NCBI RefSeq assembly: GCF_003364205.1
Contig: NZ_NXLV01000011.1
Coordinates: 1-52,108 of the forward strand
DNA from: Helicobacter brantae
GTDB taxonomy: Bacteria; Campylobacterota; Campylobacteria; Campylobacterales; Helicobacteraceae
Direction of reading: 5' to 3'
DNA length: 52,108 nt
Below, in pieces: positions 51,956 through 52,108 of the stretch (the stretch's first letter is position 1; each line of letters opens with the position of its first letter). The translations under genes and the position numbers were made by a program. The notes under the pieces are model-generated. The model ran no database searches. It saw only the letters and a list, made by a program, of their open reading frames with translations, and was not told where the DNA came from.

Positions 51956-52108
51956 TATCTTCTCCTCAATTCACATTGTTTCACTCTAAAAAAGCTTGAA
52001 GCCACCACGCACCCCACAATCATCGCTACCATTGCAATCCACCCTTGCCAAGAGAAATACGCACTTGCCACTAGTGCATTTGTCGCTGTGCAACCCCCTG
52101 CCCAATAC
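51955..52108 (-). CDS. YeeE/YedE-family transporter, C-terminal part
   Basis: The last 50 residues are visible: YWAGGCTATNALVASAYFSW, then a hydrophobic helix and a short basic tail ending at 51955. GGCTATN is the Cys-containing signature of YeeE/YedE (thiosulfate transport) proteins. The rest of the gene lies beyond the window edge. Its stop overlaps the rhodanese start codon (TAATG), so the two are cotranscribed. Confidence 0.78.
   Translation of the reverse strand, partial: YWAGGCTATNALVASAYFSWQGWIAMVAMIVGCVVASSFFRVKQCELRRR

Noticed and set aside
1-52108. tRNA, rRNA, CRISPR array, integrase or insertion sequence
   Set aside because: I looked in the intergenic gaps and saw none that I could support; the only mobile-element trace is the ORF6N-like remnant.

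Overview
The window looks like a Campylobacterota chromosome, most probably Helicobacter or a close relative; I do not assign a species. Supporting signs are the AT-rich sequence with TATAAT-type -10 boxes and few recognisable -35 boxes, Sel1/Hcp-like proteins, long homopolymeric C/G tracts next to surface-protein genes, a membrane-anchored MurF, and the gene order HIT - murF - alpha/beta hydrolase - ddl, which matches the H. pylori HP0741-HP0738 block as I remember it.

Layout. 1-384: intergenic, with two related hairpins and the uvrA promoter. 385-3749: uvrA and a Sel1-repeat secreted protein. 3750-8943: a surface-protein block with two paralogous outer membrane proteins (one with an 11-G tract in its promoter, one with an 11-C tract that puts the reading frame OFF) and a converging autotransporter. 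9063-22560: mostly housekeeping genes: aspartate aminotransferase, xseA, an ankyrin protein, HIT protein, murF, hydrolase, ddl, pycB-like carboxyltransferase, yaaA, Sel1 protein, membrane phosphoesterase, DUF2393, an SPFH/HflK-like protein and ilvE. 22626-50468: an accessory region. It holds a RecB-like/DUF2779 nuclease with a double-AAA ATPase, Fic, a YoeB/RelB-type toxin-antitoxin pair, a leaderless BspA-repeat protein, a DUF262-BspA fusion, an ORF6N remnant, McrC/McrB, a giant autotransporter, two WYL regulators around two DUF262 genes (one a GmrSD-type DUF262-DUF1524 nuclease), a beta-propeller protein, two small membrane proteins, a frameshifted agmatine deiminase-family gene, a secreted BspA protein behind a 14-G tract, a uracil-DNA-glycosylase-fold protein and an unrecognised duplicated-module protein. 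50582-52108: a lipoprotein with three rhodanese-like domains and the end of a YeeE/YedE-type sulfur transporter.

Main observation. Seven promoters in the accessory region carry the same 13-bp palindrome, GACAT-N3-ATGTC (core GACA-N5-TGTC). In six of them it lies 12-13 bp upstream of a TAnnnT -10 box, in place of a -35 box. The promoters belong to the AAA/DUF2779 operon, the leaderless BspA gene, the DUF262-BspA fusion, the giant autotransporter, both WYL regulators and the duplicated-module gene. The two WYL proteins have almost identical recognition helices and each gene carries the site in its own promoter. I infer a WYL-controlled, autoregulated regulon joining nucleic-acid-processing genes, BspA-repeat proteins and a surface protein. 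The TGTC-N12-TAnnnT geometry resembles the mycobacterial PafBC (also WYL) promoter, which suggests activation rather than simple repression. The DUF262-BspA fusion is the most unusual single gene.

Limits: all calls come from reading sequence and motifs, without database searches, and the operator scan was by eye.
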